Of a stretch of DNA of 53,620 bases, positions 41,866 through 50,228 are shown one piece after another. The notes under the pieces are model-generated. The model worked only from the letters and a program-made list of their open reading frames with translations. It made no database searches and was not told the origin of the DNA. Where the stretch lies: the NCBI GenBank assembly GCA_050699055.1, contig JBOHCT010000003.1:1-53620 (forward strand), in the 5' to 3' direction. How positions within the stretch are numbered: position 1 is the stretch's first letter; each line of letters begins with the position of its first letter. The DNA comes from JBOHCT01 sp050699055 (GTDB lineage Bacteria > Actinomycetota > Actinomycetes > Streptosporangiales > JBOHCT01). The translations under genes were made by a program, and so were the position numbers.

Positions 41866-43419
41866 GTGGGGACGGTATTGGTCGCGGGGACGGGCTCGGA
41901 CGTCGGCAAGAGCGTGATCGTCGCCGGGCTGTGCCGCATGCTGGCCAGGCAAGGCGTGTCGGTCGCGCCGTTCAAGGCGCAGAACATGTCGCTCAACTCC
42001 TACGTCACCCGGCGACATGAGGAGATCAGCCGTGCCCAGGCCGTGCAGGCGTGGGCCGCCCGGGTCGAGCCCGAGGCGGCGATGAACCCGATTCTGCTCA
42101 AGCCGGGGAGCGACACCCGCAGCCAGCTCATCGTGATGGGCCACTCGGTCGGTGAGCGCCGGGCCGACGAGTACTGGGGTGGCGAGTGGCTTCTCGACAC
42201 GGTCGTCGAGTCTCATCGTGGCCTGCGGCGGCGGTTCGACGTGGTCGTGTGCGAGGGGGCCGGCAGCCCGGCCGAGATCAACCTCCGCGCTGACGACATC
42301 GTGAACATGGGTTTCGCCCGCGCGGTCCACGCCCCCACCATCCTCGTGGGCGACATCGACCGCGGGGGCGTGTTCGCGTCACTTGTCGGGACCCTGGCGC
42401 TGCTGTCTCCCGACGACCAGGCGCTGGTCGCCGGGTTCATCGTCAACAAGTTCCGCGGCGACCGTCGTCTGCTCGAGCCGGGCCTTGACGTGTTCCGTGA
42501 GCTCACTGGTCGCCCGACCTACGGCGTGCTGCCGTACGTCCACGGTGTCGCCCTCGACGCGGAGGACGCGATCGAGCCGGCGACATACCTCGACAGCGTT
42601 GAGCCGCGCGGACCGGACGTCCTGCGGGTGCACGTCGTCGCATTTCCTCGCATGAGCAACCACACCGACCTCGACGCGCTCGCCGCGGAGCCGGGCGTGG
42701 TCGTACGTTTCGTCTGGACGGCGCGGGAGCTCGCCGATGCCGACCTGGTGGTTTTGCCCGGTACCCGCGCCACCGTCGACGACCTGGCGTGGCTACGCGA
42801 TCGGGGCTTCGATGATGCCCTCCGCCGGCGGGCCGCCGCCGGACTGCCGGTCCTCGGCGTCTGTGGCGGCTACCAGATGCTCGGCACGCTCATCGAGGAC
42901 GGCGTCGAGAGTGGTGCGGGCGGTGTCGCGGGCCTCGGTGTCTTGCCGGTCCGGACGCTGTTCCGCGCGGAGAAGACACTCGGGCGGCCACGACACCGAC
43001 TCGCCGACGGCACGGTCGTGGAGGGGTACGAGATCCACCACGGCGTGGTAACTCGCGACGGGGGTGCGCCGTTCGTCGCTGGCGAGGGATGCCGTGTCGG
43101 GGCTGTCGCCGGCACCGTCTGCCACGGCCTGTTCGAGAACGACCGCTTCCGGCGCGCTTACCTGTCCGAGGTCGCGCATGCCGCTGGCCGGCAGTTCACC
43201 GTCGCGTCTGACACCGCTTTCGCCGCGATCCGTGAGGCGCGCATCGACAGGCTCGCCGATCTCGTCGCGGAACACCTGGACACCGTGGCGGTCCGCCGGC
43301 TGCTCGACGGTGGATCCGGCCGAGAACGGCCTGTCCTTAGCCTGATCAAGTCGAATGGCGGCGGATCGCACTCTCCGGGCGCGGGCCGGGCGTCACGGCG
43401 CTCCACCCTGTTAGGGTGA
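41866..43419 (+). CDS. cobQ: Cobyric acid synthase
   Basis: A 517-residue ATP- and glutamine-dependent amidotransferase that amidates adenosyl-cobyrinate side chains in B12 synthesis. The synthetase domain starts 'VGTVLVAGTGSDVGKSVIVAGLC' and has 'FKAQNMSLNS'. The class I glutaminase domain has the nucleophile Cys in 'VLGVCGGYQMLG' and His in 'YEIHHG'. An upstream ATG (41800) overlaps the divergent gene; family starts and the -10 box favour 41866. About 25 extra C-terminal residues (RERPVLSLIK onward) may reflect a disrupted 3' end beside the VOC remnant. No other cob genes are in the window. Confidence 0.92.
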   Translation: MGTVLVAGTGSDVGKSVIVAGLCRMLARQGVSVAPFKAQNMSLNSYVTRRHEEISRAQAVQAWAARVEPEAAMNPILLKPGSDTRSQLIVMGHSVGERRADEYWGGEWLLDTVVESHRGLRRRFDVVVCEGAGSPAEINLRADDIVNMGFARAVHAPTILVGDIDRGGVFASLVGTLALLSPDDQALVAGFIVNKFRGDRRLLEPGLDVFRELTGRPTYGVLPYVHGVALDAEDAIEPATYLDSVEPRGPDVLRVHVVAFPRMSNHTDLDALAAEPGVVVRFVWTARELADADLVVLPGTRATVDDLAWLRDRGFDDALRRRAAAGLPVLGVCGGYQMLGTLIEDGVESGAGGVAGLGVLPVRTLFRAEKTLGRPRHRLADGTVVEGYEIHHGVVTRDGGAPFVAGEGCRVGAVAGTVCHGLFENDRFRRAYLSEVAHAAGRQFTVASDTAFAAIREARIDRLADLVAEHLDTVAVRRLLDGGSGRERPVLSLIKSNGGGSHSPGAGRASRRSTLLG

Positions 43420-43420
43420 C

Positions 43421-43560
43421 GCGGATCGAATCGACGTGAACCCGACTGACCGGGAGCAGGACGAGGAGGTGCGCCGGCTGCTCGACTTGGGGGCCCGGCA
43501 TGCGGACGTCGGACAGGGAGACGTGAGCTGGGTCGTGCTCGCCGACCCGGAGTCGTGTGC
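43421..43560 (+). pseudogene. C-terminal remnant of a VOC (glyoxalase-fold) protein
   Basis: The frame reads ADRIDVNPTDREQDEEVRRL, then LDLGARHADVGQGDVSWVVLADPE, the end of an actinobacterial VOC-family domain (which normally continues GNEFCVL). The N-terminal half is absent: the piece abuts the cobQ stop. After ADPE the frame breaks down at the junction with integrase sequence on the other strand. The 85-codon open frame from GTG 43436 is therefore a chimera of VOC tail and antisense integrase. Confidence 0.65.
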
Positions 43561-43569
43561 GCCGCGGCG

Positions 43570-44058
43570 ACGACTCGTCCGTGCCTTCACCCGCTTGACC
43601 CCGTGCGTCACGCCGAGGGTTCCAGCGTCCCAGTTCAGCGCCGCCCAGTGCAGCCCGAGCGCTTCCCGCGCCGCAGCCCGTAAGCGAGCATGACGACGAG
43701 GAGCGCTTCCAACCGCTGGCCCCGCGCGGCGTCCAGGAGCTGCCGGGCTTGTTCCACCGTCAGTGTCCGTCCCTCGGCGGCGCGGACCCGTGGCGGGGTC
43801 GACAGGGCAGCGACGTTACGCACGACAAGGCCCTCCCGCTCGGCCTGACCGAGCGCCTTGCGCATCACCGCGCGCATGATCCGTACGCTGTTGGCGCTGT
43901 AGTCCTGTGCACGCTTCGCCGCCCACAGTCGGTCGACATCAGCGACCGTGAGCCGGCTCAACCGTTTCCGCCCGAGCCCGGGTGCCAAGTGCAGCCGCAC
44001 GGTATCGGCGTAGTCGTCGAGCGTGGAGTCCGCCACGTGCCCCGGCAGGTTAGGAAAC
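43570..44058 (-). pseudogene. Tyrosine integrase remnant, truncated by the IS
   Basis: The minus strand encodes the SAM-like core-binding domain and start of the catalytic domain of a phage-type integrase: 'HVADSTLDDYADTVRLHLAPGLGRKRLSRLTVADVDRLW', 'LTVEQARQLLDAARGQRLEALLVVMLAYGLRRG'. One base is missing after LRRG; the next frame continues EALGLHWAALNWDAGTLGVTHGVKRVKA and then ends. The N-terminus is lost at the IS left end, and the R-H-R-Y catalytic part is absent. It is dead but marks an integration event. Confidence 0.78.
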
Positions 44059-45362
44059 GCGAGGAAATAGCCTAGGTTTTCCGCTCCGGGGCGCCTACCG
44101 TTTGTGGTATGGGCGGTGACGGGCACGACGCTGAGCTGATCGGGCGGCGGTTCGCCGACCTTCGGCCTTACCTGGACGAGCGGCAGCGGCGGCTGGTGCT
44201 GGCTGCGGAGGCGCGGGCGATCGGCCGGGGTGGGATCAAGGCGGTGGCGGCGGCGGCGGGGGCGCACCCGGACACGGTGGCGCGGGGGGTTCGGGAGCTG
44301 GAGGCCGGAGGGGAGCTGCCGGGCAGGACGCGGGCGCCGGGCGGGGGGCGCAAGAGGCTGACCGAGACCGACCCGGGGCTGGTCCCGGCGTTGATGGAGC
44401 TGGTGGAGCGGTCGTCGCGGGGGGATCCGGGGTCGCCGCTGCGCTGGACCACCAGGTCCACCTACCACCTGGCGGACGCGCTGACCAAGGCCGGCCACGC
44501 CTGCTCGTCGTGGGCCGCCGGGCGGCTGTTGCGGGAGGCGGGCTACAGCCTGCAGTCCAACGCCAAGGTCGCCGAGGGCCGCCAGCACGCCGACCGGGAC
44601 GCCCAGTTTCGCTACATCAACGAGCGCGTCACCGCGTACCTGGCGGCCGGGCAGCCGGTCGTGTCGGTGGACACGAAGAAGAAGGAGCTGGTCGGCGAGT
44701 TCAGAAACGGCGGGCGGGAGTACCGGCCGAAGGGCAGCCCGGCCCCGGTGAACGTGCACGACTTCATGGACAAGCAGCTCGGCAAGGCGATCCCGTACGG
44801 GATCTACGACATCGGCGCGAACACCGGATGGGTGTCCGTCGGCCGCGACCACGACACCTCCGCCTTCGCGGTCCAGACGCTGCGCCGCTGGTGGAACACC
44901 CTCGGGTCGGCCCGCTACCCCGACGCGCGCCGGCTGCTGGTCTGCGCCGACGGCGGCGGCTCCAACGGCTACCGGGCGCGCGCCTGGAAGATCGAGCTCG
45001 CCCGCCTCGCCGCCGAGACCGGGCTGGAGGTCACCGTCTGCCACCTGCCGCCGGGCACCAGCAAGTGGAACAAGTGCGAACACCGGCTGTTCTCCCAGAT
45101 CACCATGAACTGGCGGGGCCGCCCGCTGATCAGCCACCAGGTCATCGTCGAGCTGATCAGCACCACCACCACCACGACAGGGCTGACCGTGCACGCCGAG
45201 CTGGACACCGGCACCTACCCGACCGGCCTGAGATACACAAAGAAGCAGGTCGACGCCCTGCCCCTGGACCGCCACCCGTTCCACGGCGAGTGGAACTACA
45301 CCCTCAAGCCGGCCGGACAACACACCGAAACCACCTTAGGTTATTTCCTCGCGAGCCCTTAA
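44051..45362 (+). mobile_element. ISAzo13-like insertion sequence
   Basis: About 1.3 kb. The terminal inverted repeats share GCGAGGAAATArCCTA: left at 44059-44075 and right (reverse complement) at 45336-45352. Weaker similarity (TTAGG / TTAAGGG) extends outward to about 44051 and 45362. One long transposase gene fills the element. No clear target duplication was found. It inserted in the integrase gene. Confidence 0.8.
44109..45362 (+). CDS. ISAzo13-family transposase
   Basis: A 417-residue DDE transposase. The N-terminal helix-turn-helix region (about 40-75, 'GGIKAVAAAAGAHPDTVARGVRELE') is followed by the family hallmark 'PVVSVDTKKKELVGEFRNGGREYRPKGSPAPVNVHDF'. Catalytic acidic residues are probably D in SVDTKKKE, D in 'LLVCADGGGSNG' and E in 'NKCEHRLFSQI'. 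The reading frame crosses the right terminal repeat (LGYFLASP) and uses a TAA just at or beyond the IS edge. It appears intact. Confidence 0.9.
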   Translation: MGGDGHDAELIGRRFADLRPYLDERQRRLVLAAEARAIGRGGIKAVAAAAGAHPDTVARGVRELEAGGELPGRTRAPGGGRKRLTETDPGLVPALMELVERSSRGDPGSPLRWTTRSTYHLADALTKAGHACSSWAAGRLLREAGYSLQSNAKVAEGRQHADRDAQFRYINERVTAYLAAGQPVVSVDTKKKELVGEFRNGGREYRPKGSPAPVNVHDFMDKQLGKAIPYGIYDIGANTGWVSVGRDHDTSAFAVQTLRRWWNTLGSARYPDARRLLVCADGGGSNGYRARAWKIELARLAAETGLEVTVCHLPPGTSKWNKCEHRLFSQITMNWRGRPLISHQVIVELISTTTTTTGLTVHAELDTGTYPTGLRYTKKQVDALPLDRHPFHGEWNYTLKPAGQHTETTLGYFLASP

Positions 45363-45641
45363 TTCTTACACTCCAGGCAAACTGAGCGTCGTGGCCCGAG
45401 GGGAACGTACACTCGCAACGAGATTCCCGGAGGCAAGTCCTCTCGCGGAAAGTAGGGCTTTCTTCGAGCTCTCCCGCGCACAACCATGCAGCGCACGCCA
45501 TGATCGCTCACCTCGGCACCTCCACTCCCGTCGATCGCCTTCACCAGGCGGCGGCCGCGCGGCGTCCCGACGTACTGGATGCGGTGGGTACTTCGATAAA
45601 CAAAGAACGCTGGGCCGAGGTAACGGGGGACCGCCGGAATC
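45363..45641. other. Stretch between the IS and the GntR gene
   Basis: About 280 bp. A minus-strand frame (45359-45544, MKAIDGSGGAEVSDHGVRCM onward, ending VCLECKN) is open but has no recognisable domain or RBS. It does not encode the missing integrase N-terminus, so sequence may have been lost when the IS inserted. Confidence 0.35.
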
Positions 45642-46529
45642 TCAGGTGCTGTCGAGCAGCCGGAGGATCACCGTAGGACTGCGGCCTCCCGGTGTCTCCC
45701 GAACGAGACGCAGGCTGAGTTTGTCCGGCAGGAAGAGGTTGCGGCTCAATTGCACGGGACGTCCGTCGCCGACGGCGGCGCTGTCGAGATAGATGGTTTC
45801 TGTGAGCGCGAGCATTGCTGTCGGTTGGGCCAGTCCAAGGGCCCTTCCCGCGCGTTGGTCGTCGTTGAGCATGGCGGCGTCGACCTCGACCTCGCTGGAG
45901 CCGACCGGGATGCCCTCGTCGAGGAGTAGGTCGAGGAGCATCCAGTCGGGCGACAGGCGTTGCTTGATCTTCTCGACGGGAAGGAGCCCTACTGGGAGTA
46001 CGTCGATCATCCACGCGGAGGGCTCGCTGTCGATGAGCAGGACTCGTGAGACGCGGACCGTTCTGCTGCCTTCTGGGAGCTCGAGCGCGACGGCTTCTTC
46101 GTGGCTCGCCGTGCCGGTGCCCACGCGCAGCTGTTCGCTGTCGATCTTGAGCCCTAGTCGTTCGGCGATGGCGGTGTAGGTCTCGAGCCTGCCTAGTTGG
46201 GCGACGGCGCTGCCCAGCCTGATTCCGACGGGACTCGCCTGTTCGTTGCCCTCGGGAGGGTGGGCAAGGAACGTGCCGCTGCCCTGGCGCCTGGTCAGCA
46301 CGCCACGATCGACCAGCCGCCCCACGGCCGCCCTGAGGGTCGCCCGGGAGACGCCCAGATGCTCGACCAGCTCGGTCTCTGGTGGGATGCGGTCACCGAC
46401 CCGGTAACGACCGCGTACCAACAGGTTCTCCAGTACCCTCTCCACCTGCGCATACAGGGGCCTCCTGCGCAGAGGGGGGAGGCCATCGCCGGGCCGTCCC
46501 CGGTCGTCCCCGCCGTGGTTCCCGATCAC
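45642..46529 (-). CDS. GntR-family (HutC/UTRA) transcriptional regulator
   Basis: A 295-residue regulator. The N-terminal winged helix (about 23-90) has 'PLYAQVERVLENLLVRGRYRVGDRIPPETELVEHLGVSRATLRAAVGRLVDRGVLTRRQGSGTFL'. A UTRA-type effector domain (about 120-290) follows, with 'WMIDVLPVGLLPVE'. It is divergent from the amine oxidase-permease genes and most likely controls them in response to the amine or a product. GTG start. Operator-like repeats fill the 160-bp gap. Confidence 0.9.
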   Translation of the reverse strand: MIGNHGGDDRGRPGDGLPPLRRRPLYAQVERVLENLLVRGRYRVGDRIPPETELVEHLGVSRATLRAAVGRLVDRGVLTRRQGSGTFLAHPPEGNEQASPVGIRLGSAVAQLGRLETYTAIAERLGLKIDSEQLRVGTGTASHEEAVALELPEGSRTVRVSRVLLIDSEPSAWMIDVLPVGLLPVEKIKQRLSPDWMLLDLLLDEGIPVGSSEVEVDAAMLNDDQRAGRALGLAQPTAMLALTETIYLDSAAVGDGRPVQLSRNLFLPDKLSLRLVRETPGGRSPTVILRLLDST

Positions 46530-46549
46530 GCGCTCATGCTAGCTCCAAG

Positions 46550-46604
46550 GATATGAATTCATCATCTTGACTGACCAATTCATCCCTGCTAGGAACAAAT
46601 TGGT
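46550..46604. promoter_or_regulatory. GntR/amine-oxidase control region: promoter and operator-like repeats
   Basis: A perfect 10-bp palindrome ATGAATTCAT (46553-46562, with GAT/ATC flanks) lies 20 bp from the gntR start. TTGACT (46567) and TAGGAA (46590) with a 17-bp spacer form a rightward promoter. AATTCATC occurs twice, 21 bp apart (46556, 46577). ACCAATT (46574) and AATTGGT (46598) form a wide inverted repeat around the -10. Placement fits a repressor acting on both directions; assignment to the GntR protein is inference. Confidence 0.55.
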
Positions 46605-46689
46605 ATGAACGCGTCTGTGCCTGCCCCCCGCCGCGTCTGCGCGGGGCCGAGACGGGTGGCGCGTCGGTGCGGTGTGGGAGGGGACGGAC

Positions 46690-48648
46690 ATGACCATGGC
46701 TGAGCGCGTTGGTGTGGGGGTGCGGCATCCGTTGGATCCGCTGACGCCGGAGGAGATCGAGGCGGCGAGCGGCATCCTCCGGCGGGGGCGCGACCTGACC
46801 GACAGTGCGCGCTTCGTCTACGTCGCCCTCGAGGAGCCGCCGAAGGACGCCGTCTTGGCCCACCGGGAGGGCGCGGACGTTGATCGCGAGGCTCACGTCG
46901 TGCTGCGTGAGCGGGCGGAGCGCAAGACGTACGAGGCGGTGGTGTCGATCACCGCGGGTGAGGTGCGGCAGTGGCGTGAGGTGGCCGGTGTCCAGCCGGC
47001 GGTGATGTTCGAGGAGTTTCTGGCGGCCGAGGAGGCGGTGAAGAAGGATTCCCGCTGGCAGGAGGCGATGCGCCGCCGCGGTGTCACCGACTTCGACAGC
47101 GTGATGATCGACCCCTGGTCGGTCGGTTACAACGGCCCCGAGGACGCGCCGGAGAAGGGCCGCTTCGCTCGACCGTTGACGTGGGTCCTTAGTGGCGGCC
47201 CGGATGACAACGGCTACGCCCGCCCGGTCGAGGGTCTGGTCGTCCGCTTCGACCTCGACCGCATGGAAGTGGTGGACATCGAGGACCACGGAGTGGTACC
47301 GCTTCCCCCGCGCAGCGGCAACTACACGGCACAGGGGATACGGGACGCCGGCAACTTTCCGCGTTTCGCGGCCGGCCCCAGGCAGGATCTGCGACCGGTG
47401 GAGATCACTCAGCCCGACGGCACCAGCTTCCAGATCAACGGGCATGAGGTGCGCTGGCAGAAGTGGCGGTTCCGGGTCGGCTTCACGCCGCGGGAAGGGC
47501 TCGTGCTGCACCTGGTCCAGTACGAGGACAGCGGTGTGCCGCGACCGATCATCTATCGCGCCTCGCTGGCGGAGATGTTCATCCCGTACGGTGACGCGAA
47601 CCCGACGCACTACCGCAAGAACGTCTTCGACATGGGCGAGTACGGCATCGGGGTGATGGCCAACAGTCTGGAGCTGGGCTGCGACTGCCTGGGCGAGATT
47701 CACTATCTCGACGGCTGCGTCAACGACAACGACGGCCATCCGCAGCAGATCAAGAACGCGATCTGCATGCATGAGGAAGACCACGGCATCCTCTGGAAGC
47801 ACACCGACTGGCGGACTGGGAAGCCCGAGGTGCGTCGTTCCCGGCGGCTCGTGGTCTCGATGATCGCGACCGTGGGCAACTACGAGTACGGCTATTTCTG
47901 GTACTTCTACCAGGACGGCACCATCGAGTACGAGGTCAAGCTCACCGGTGTCGTCTCCAACGGGGCTATGGCAAACGGCGAGAAGCCGCGGTACGGCACC
48001 CGGGTCGCCCCTCAACTCTACGGGCCCAACCACCAGCACATCTTCTGCGTGCGGCTCGACATGATGGTCGACGGGCCGCAGAACACGGTCCACGAATGCG
48101 ACTCGGTGGCCGTGCCGCCCGGTCCGGAGAACCCGCACGGCAACGCCTGGATAGTGCGAGAGACCCCACTGCGCCGCGAATCCGAGGCGCAGCGTGAGGC
48201 CGACGGGCGCGCCGCCCGCTACTGGAAGATCATCAACCCCCGGAAGCGGAACACGCTCGGGGAGCCCGTCGGCTACCGGCTGGTGCCCCAGGACACGGTG
48301 TTGCCGTTCTACCAACCCGACGCGCACGCCATCGGCCGCGCCGGGTTCGCCACCAAACACCTGTGGGTCACGCCCTACGACCCCGGCCAGATGTTCCCGG
48401 CCGGGGACTACCCGAACCAGCACCCCGGCGGCGACGGCCTGCCCGCGTGGACGAAGGCGGACCGATCCCTGGAGGACACCGACCTGGTGGTGTGGCACAC
48501 CTTCACCGCTCACCACGTGGTCCGACCGGAGGACTGGCCGGTCATGCCCGTCACCAGCGTCGGATTCCACCTCAGGGCAGACGGCTTCTTCGACGGCAAC
48601 CCGGCGCTCGATGTGCCACCCGCCGAGCATTGCCACCACAAGGGCTGA
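46690..48648 (+). CDS. Copper-containing primary amine oxidase
   Basis: A 652-residue topaquinone enzyme that oxidises primary amines (such as tyramine or phenethylamine) to aldehydes, with H2O2 and ammonia. The cofactor-forming Tyr398 lies in 'TVGNYEYGYFW' (consensus N-Y-D/E). Copper ligands are the HxH in 'GPNHQHIFCVRLDMMVDG' and His near 'FTAHHVVRPEDWPVMPV'. The catalytic-base Asp region is 'FDMGEYGIG...LGCDCLGEIHYLDG'. ATG 46690 follows GGGAGGGG; an upstream in-frame start exists. No signal peptide is seen, so it is probably cytoplasmic. It is followed by an amino acid/amine permease. Confidence 0.93.
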   Translation: MTMAERVGVGVRHPLDPLTPEEIEAASGILRRGRDLTDSARFVYVALEEPPKDAVLAHREGADVDREAHVVLRERAERKTYEAVVSITAGEVRQWREVAGVQPAVMFEEFLAAEEAVKKDSRWQEAMRRRGVTDFDSVMIDPWSVGYNGPEDAPEKGRFARPLTWVLSGGPDDNGYARPVEGLVVRFDLDRMEVVDIEDHGVVPLPPRSGNYTAQGIRDAGNFPRFAAGPRQDLRPVEITQPDGTSFQINGHEVRWQKWRFRVGFTPREGLVLHLVQYEDSGVPRPIIYRASLAEMFIPYGDANPTHYRKNVFDMGEYGIGVMANSLELGCDCLGEIHYLDGCVNDNDGHPQQIKNAICMHEEDHGILWKHTDWRTGKPEVRRSRRLVVSMIATVGNYEYGYFWYFYQDGTIEYEVKLTGVVSNGAMANGEKPRYGTRVAPQLYGPNHQHIFCVRLDMMVDGPQNTVHECDSVAVPPGPENPHGNAWIVRETPLRRESEAQREADGRAARYWKIINPRKRNTLGEPVGYRLVPQDTVLPFYQPDAHAIGRAGFATKHLWVTPYDPGQMFPAGDYPNQHPGGDGLPAWTKADRSLEDTDLVVWHTFTAHHVVRPEDWPVMPVTSVGFHLRADGFFDGNPALDVPPAEHCHHKG

Positions 48649-48690
48649 GGGTCCGCGCGATAGGGCGCGGCCAGCAGGGGGGCGATTCGC

Positions 48691-50220
48691 ATGGGTGAGG
48701 CTACGGTTCCCGGTTCGGCTGGCGAACAGGCGCAGGCCGGTTCGGCGGGAGAGGCCGCCGGGGCACAGACGCTCAGACGCCACGCCCTTCGGATGCCGGA
48801 GGTGCTGGCACAGTCGGTCGCCAACGCGGCGCCCAGTGCCGCGATGGCGCTGCTCCCCCTCATTGTTTTCTTGAGCGCGGGATATGGTAGCTGGCTCTCG
48901 TTCCTGATAACGGCGCTGATCATGCTGTGTGTGGCGTACTGCGCGGTCGCGTTCGCCAGAAACATGACGTCGGCGGGATCGTTCTATGTTTGGGTGAGAC
49001 GAGCGCTGGGTCCGGCGGCGGGACACGCGGCCGGCTGGGGGCTTGTCCTCGGCTACATTTGCATCGGGATCCTTACCGTTCTTGGGTTCGGGATCTTCGG
49101 TGGCGACTTCCTCGACCGGCTCGGACTGCCCGGCGCCAGTATCCCGGTGCAAATCATTCTCTATCTGGTCGGCTTTGCGATCGCCGTCACCGTGGCCCTC
49201 CACGACGTTCGGCTGGCGACCAGGGTCGCGCTGGTCCTCGAGACGATTTCGATCGCCGCCATCCTTACGCTCTGCGTCGTTATTTGGGTGCACCACGGCA
49301 ATGTGATCGACCTGCGACAGCTCACGCTGACGGGCTCGACCGGGGGCGGAATCATTGTCGGCGTCGTGATCGGGATCCTGGCTTTCACGGGTTTCGAGAG
49401 CGCCGGGTGTCTGGGTATGGAAGCCAAGAACCCCTACAAGAGCGTCGGCCGGGCGATCCTCTGGAGCGCGGCCATCGTCGGTGCCTTCTACGTGATCGTC
49501 TCCTACAGCCAGGTGTACGGGTTCCAGGGGGCCAGCCAGGGGTTCGCCAAGAGTCAGGCCCCGATGCCCGACCTGGCGGGGATCGTCGGACTGGGCTTCC
49601 TCTCGTACATCATTGATCTGGGTATTTGTTGCAGCATGGTCGCGTGCACCCTCGCCTGCATCAACGCGGCGTCCCGGATGGTGTTCACCGCCGCGCATGA
49701 CGGCCTGACCGTGGCGGCGTTCGGGCGCACCCATCCCGTGCACAAGACACCGCACATCGGGATCTGGTGGGCGGCGATCCTGATGGTCGCTCCCTCCATC
49801 GGCCTGGTTCTTGCCTACCGAGACCCGGTCAGCGCCTTCAACTGGATCAGTCCGCTGGCCGCCTTTGGCTGTATGGTCGGGTACGCGCTGATCTCGATCG
49901 CGGCACCAGTCTTCATGTTCCGGGCAGGAAGGCGATGGCTGCCGTCCGCGGCCTTCGGCACGATCGGCCTGACGGTCATGGTCGTGGTATTTTACGTCAA
50001 CTGGCTTCCGCACACCATTCCAGGAGAATTGTTCCCCTCACTCGTCTCACCGTACGACGTCATGCCGTACGTACTGTTCGGCTGGATAGCGCTGGGACTC
50101 CTGGACTACTTTCGGCTGAAGGCAAGGAACCCCGGTGCGGCGCGCATGGTCGGTCAGCGGTTCGAGGTCGCCGAGGAGCCGGAGCCGCCCGTGGAGAGGC
50201 CGGCGCCTACGGCTCGCTGA
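48691..50220 (+). CDS. APC-superfamily amino acid/amine permease
   Basis: A 509-residue transporter with about 12 hydrophobic segments. The N-terminal APC hallmark is 'VLAQSVANAAPSAAMALLPLIVFLSAGYGSWLSFL', with 'SAGSFYVWVRRALGP' and 'GFESAGCLGMEAKNPYKSVGRAILWSA' later. It lies 42 bp after the amine oxidase in the same orientation, so it most likely imports the oxidase's amine substrate. Both termini are hydrophilic and probably cytoplasmic. Confidence 0.9.
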   Translation: MGEATVPGSAGEQAQAGSAGEAAGAQTLRRHALRMPEVLAQSVANAAPSAAMALLPLIVFLSAGYGSWLSFLITALIMLCVAYCAVAFARNMTSAGSFYVWVRRALGPAAGHAAGWGLVLGYICIGILTVLGFGIFGGDFLDRLGLPGASIPVQIILYLVGFAIAVTVALHDVRLATRVALVLETISIAAILTLCVVIWVHHGNVIDLRQLTLTGSTGGGIIVGVVIGILAFTGFESAGCLGMEAKNPYKSVGRAILWSAAIVGAFYVIVSYSQVYGFQGASQGFAKSQAPMPDLAGIVGLGFLSYIIDLGICCSMVACTLACINAASRMVFTAAHDGLTVAAFGRTHPVHKTPHIGIWWAAILMVAPSIGLVLAYRDPVSAFNWISPLAAFGCMVGYALISIAAPVFMFRAGRRWLPSAAFGTIGLTVMVVVFYVNWLPHTIPGELFPSLVSPYDVMPYVLFGWIALGLLDYFRLKARNPGAARMVGQRFEVAEEPEPPVERPAPTAR

Positions 50221-50228
50221 CCGGGCCG

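Larger units (their letters stand above)
43553..50228. mobile_element. Putative genomic island (integrase remnant, IS, amine-oxidase unit)
   Basis: The left end cuts into a VOC gene tail and the right end abuts a LarA-like gene lacking its N-terminal half. Between them are a decayed tyrosine integrase, an ISAzo13-like element, a GntR regulator, a copper amine oxidase and an APC permease. Boundaries are inferred from the two truncated genes; no flanking direct repeat was found. Confidence 0.45.

Noticed and set aside
41820..41866. Cobalamin riboswitch before cobQ
   Set aside because: The gap to the divergent gene is too short and no B12-box-like sequence was seen.
43635..45323. A single 562-codon minus-strand gene
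   Set aside because: Only its last third is an integrase fragment. The rest is antisense to the IS transposase and the join passes through the terminal repeat.
45359..45544. A 61-residue minus-strand gene beside the IS
   Set aside because: No RBS, no family and no link to the integrase; treated as non-coding.
46534..50013. An 1159-codon minus-strand frame across the amine oxidase and permease
   Set aside because: Its length comes from GC-rich codon bias on the opposite strand; no signature is visible.
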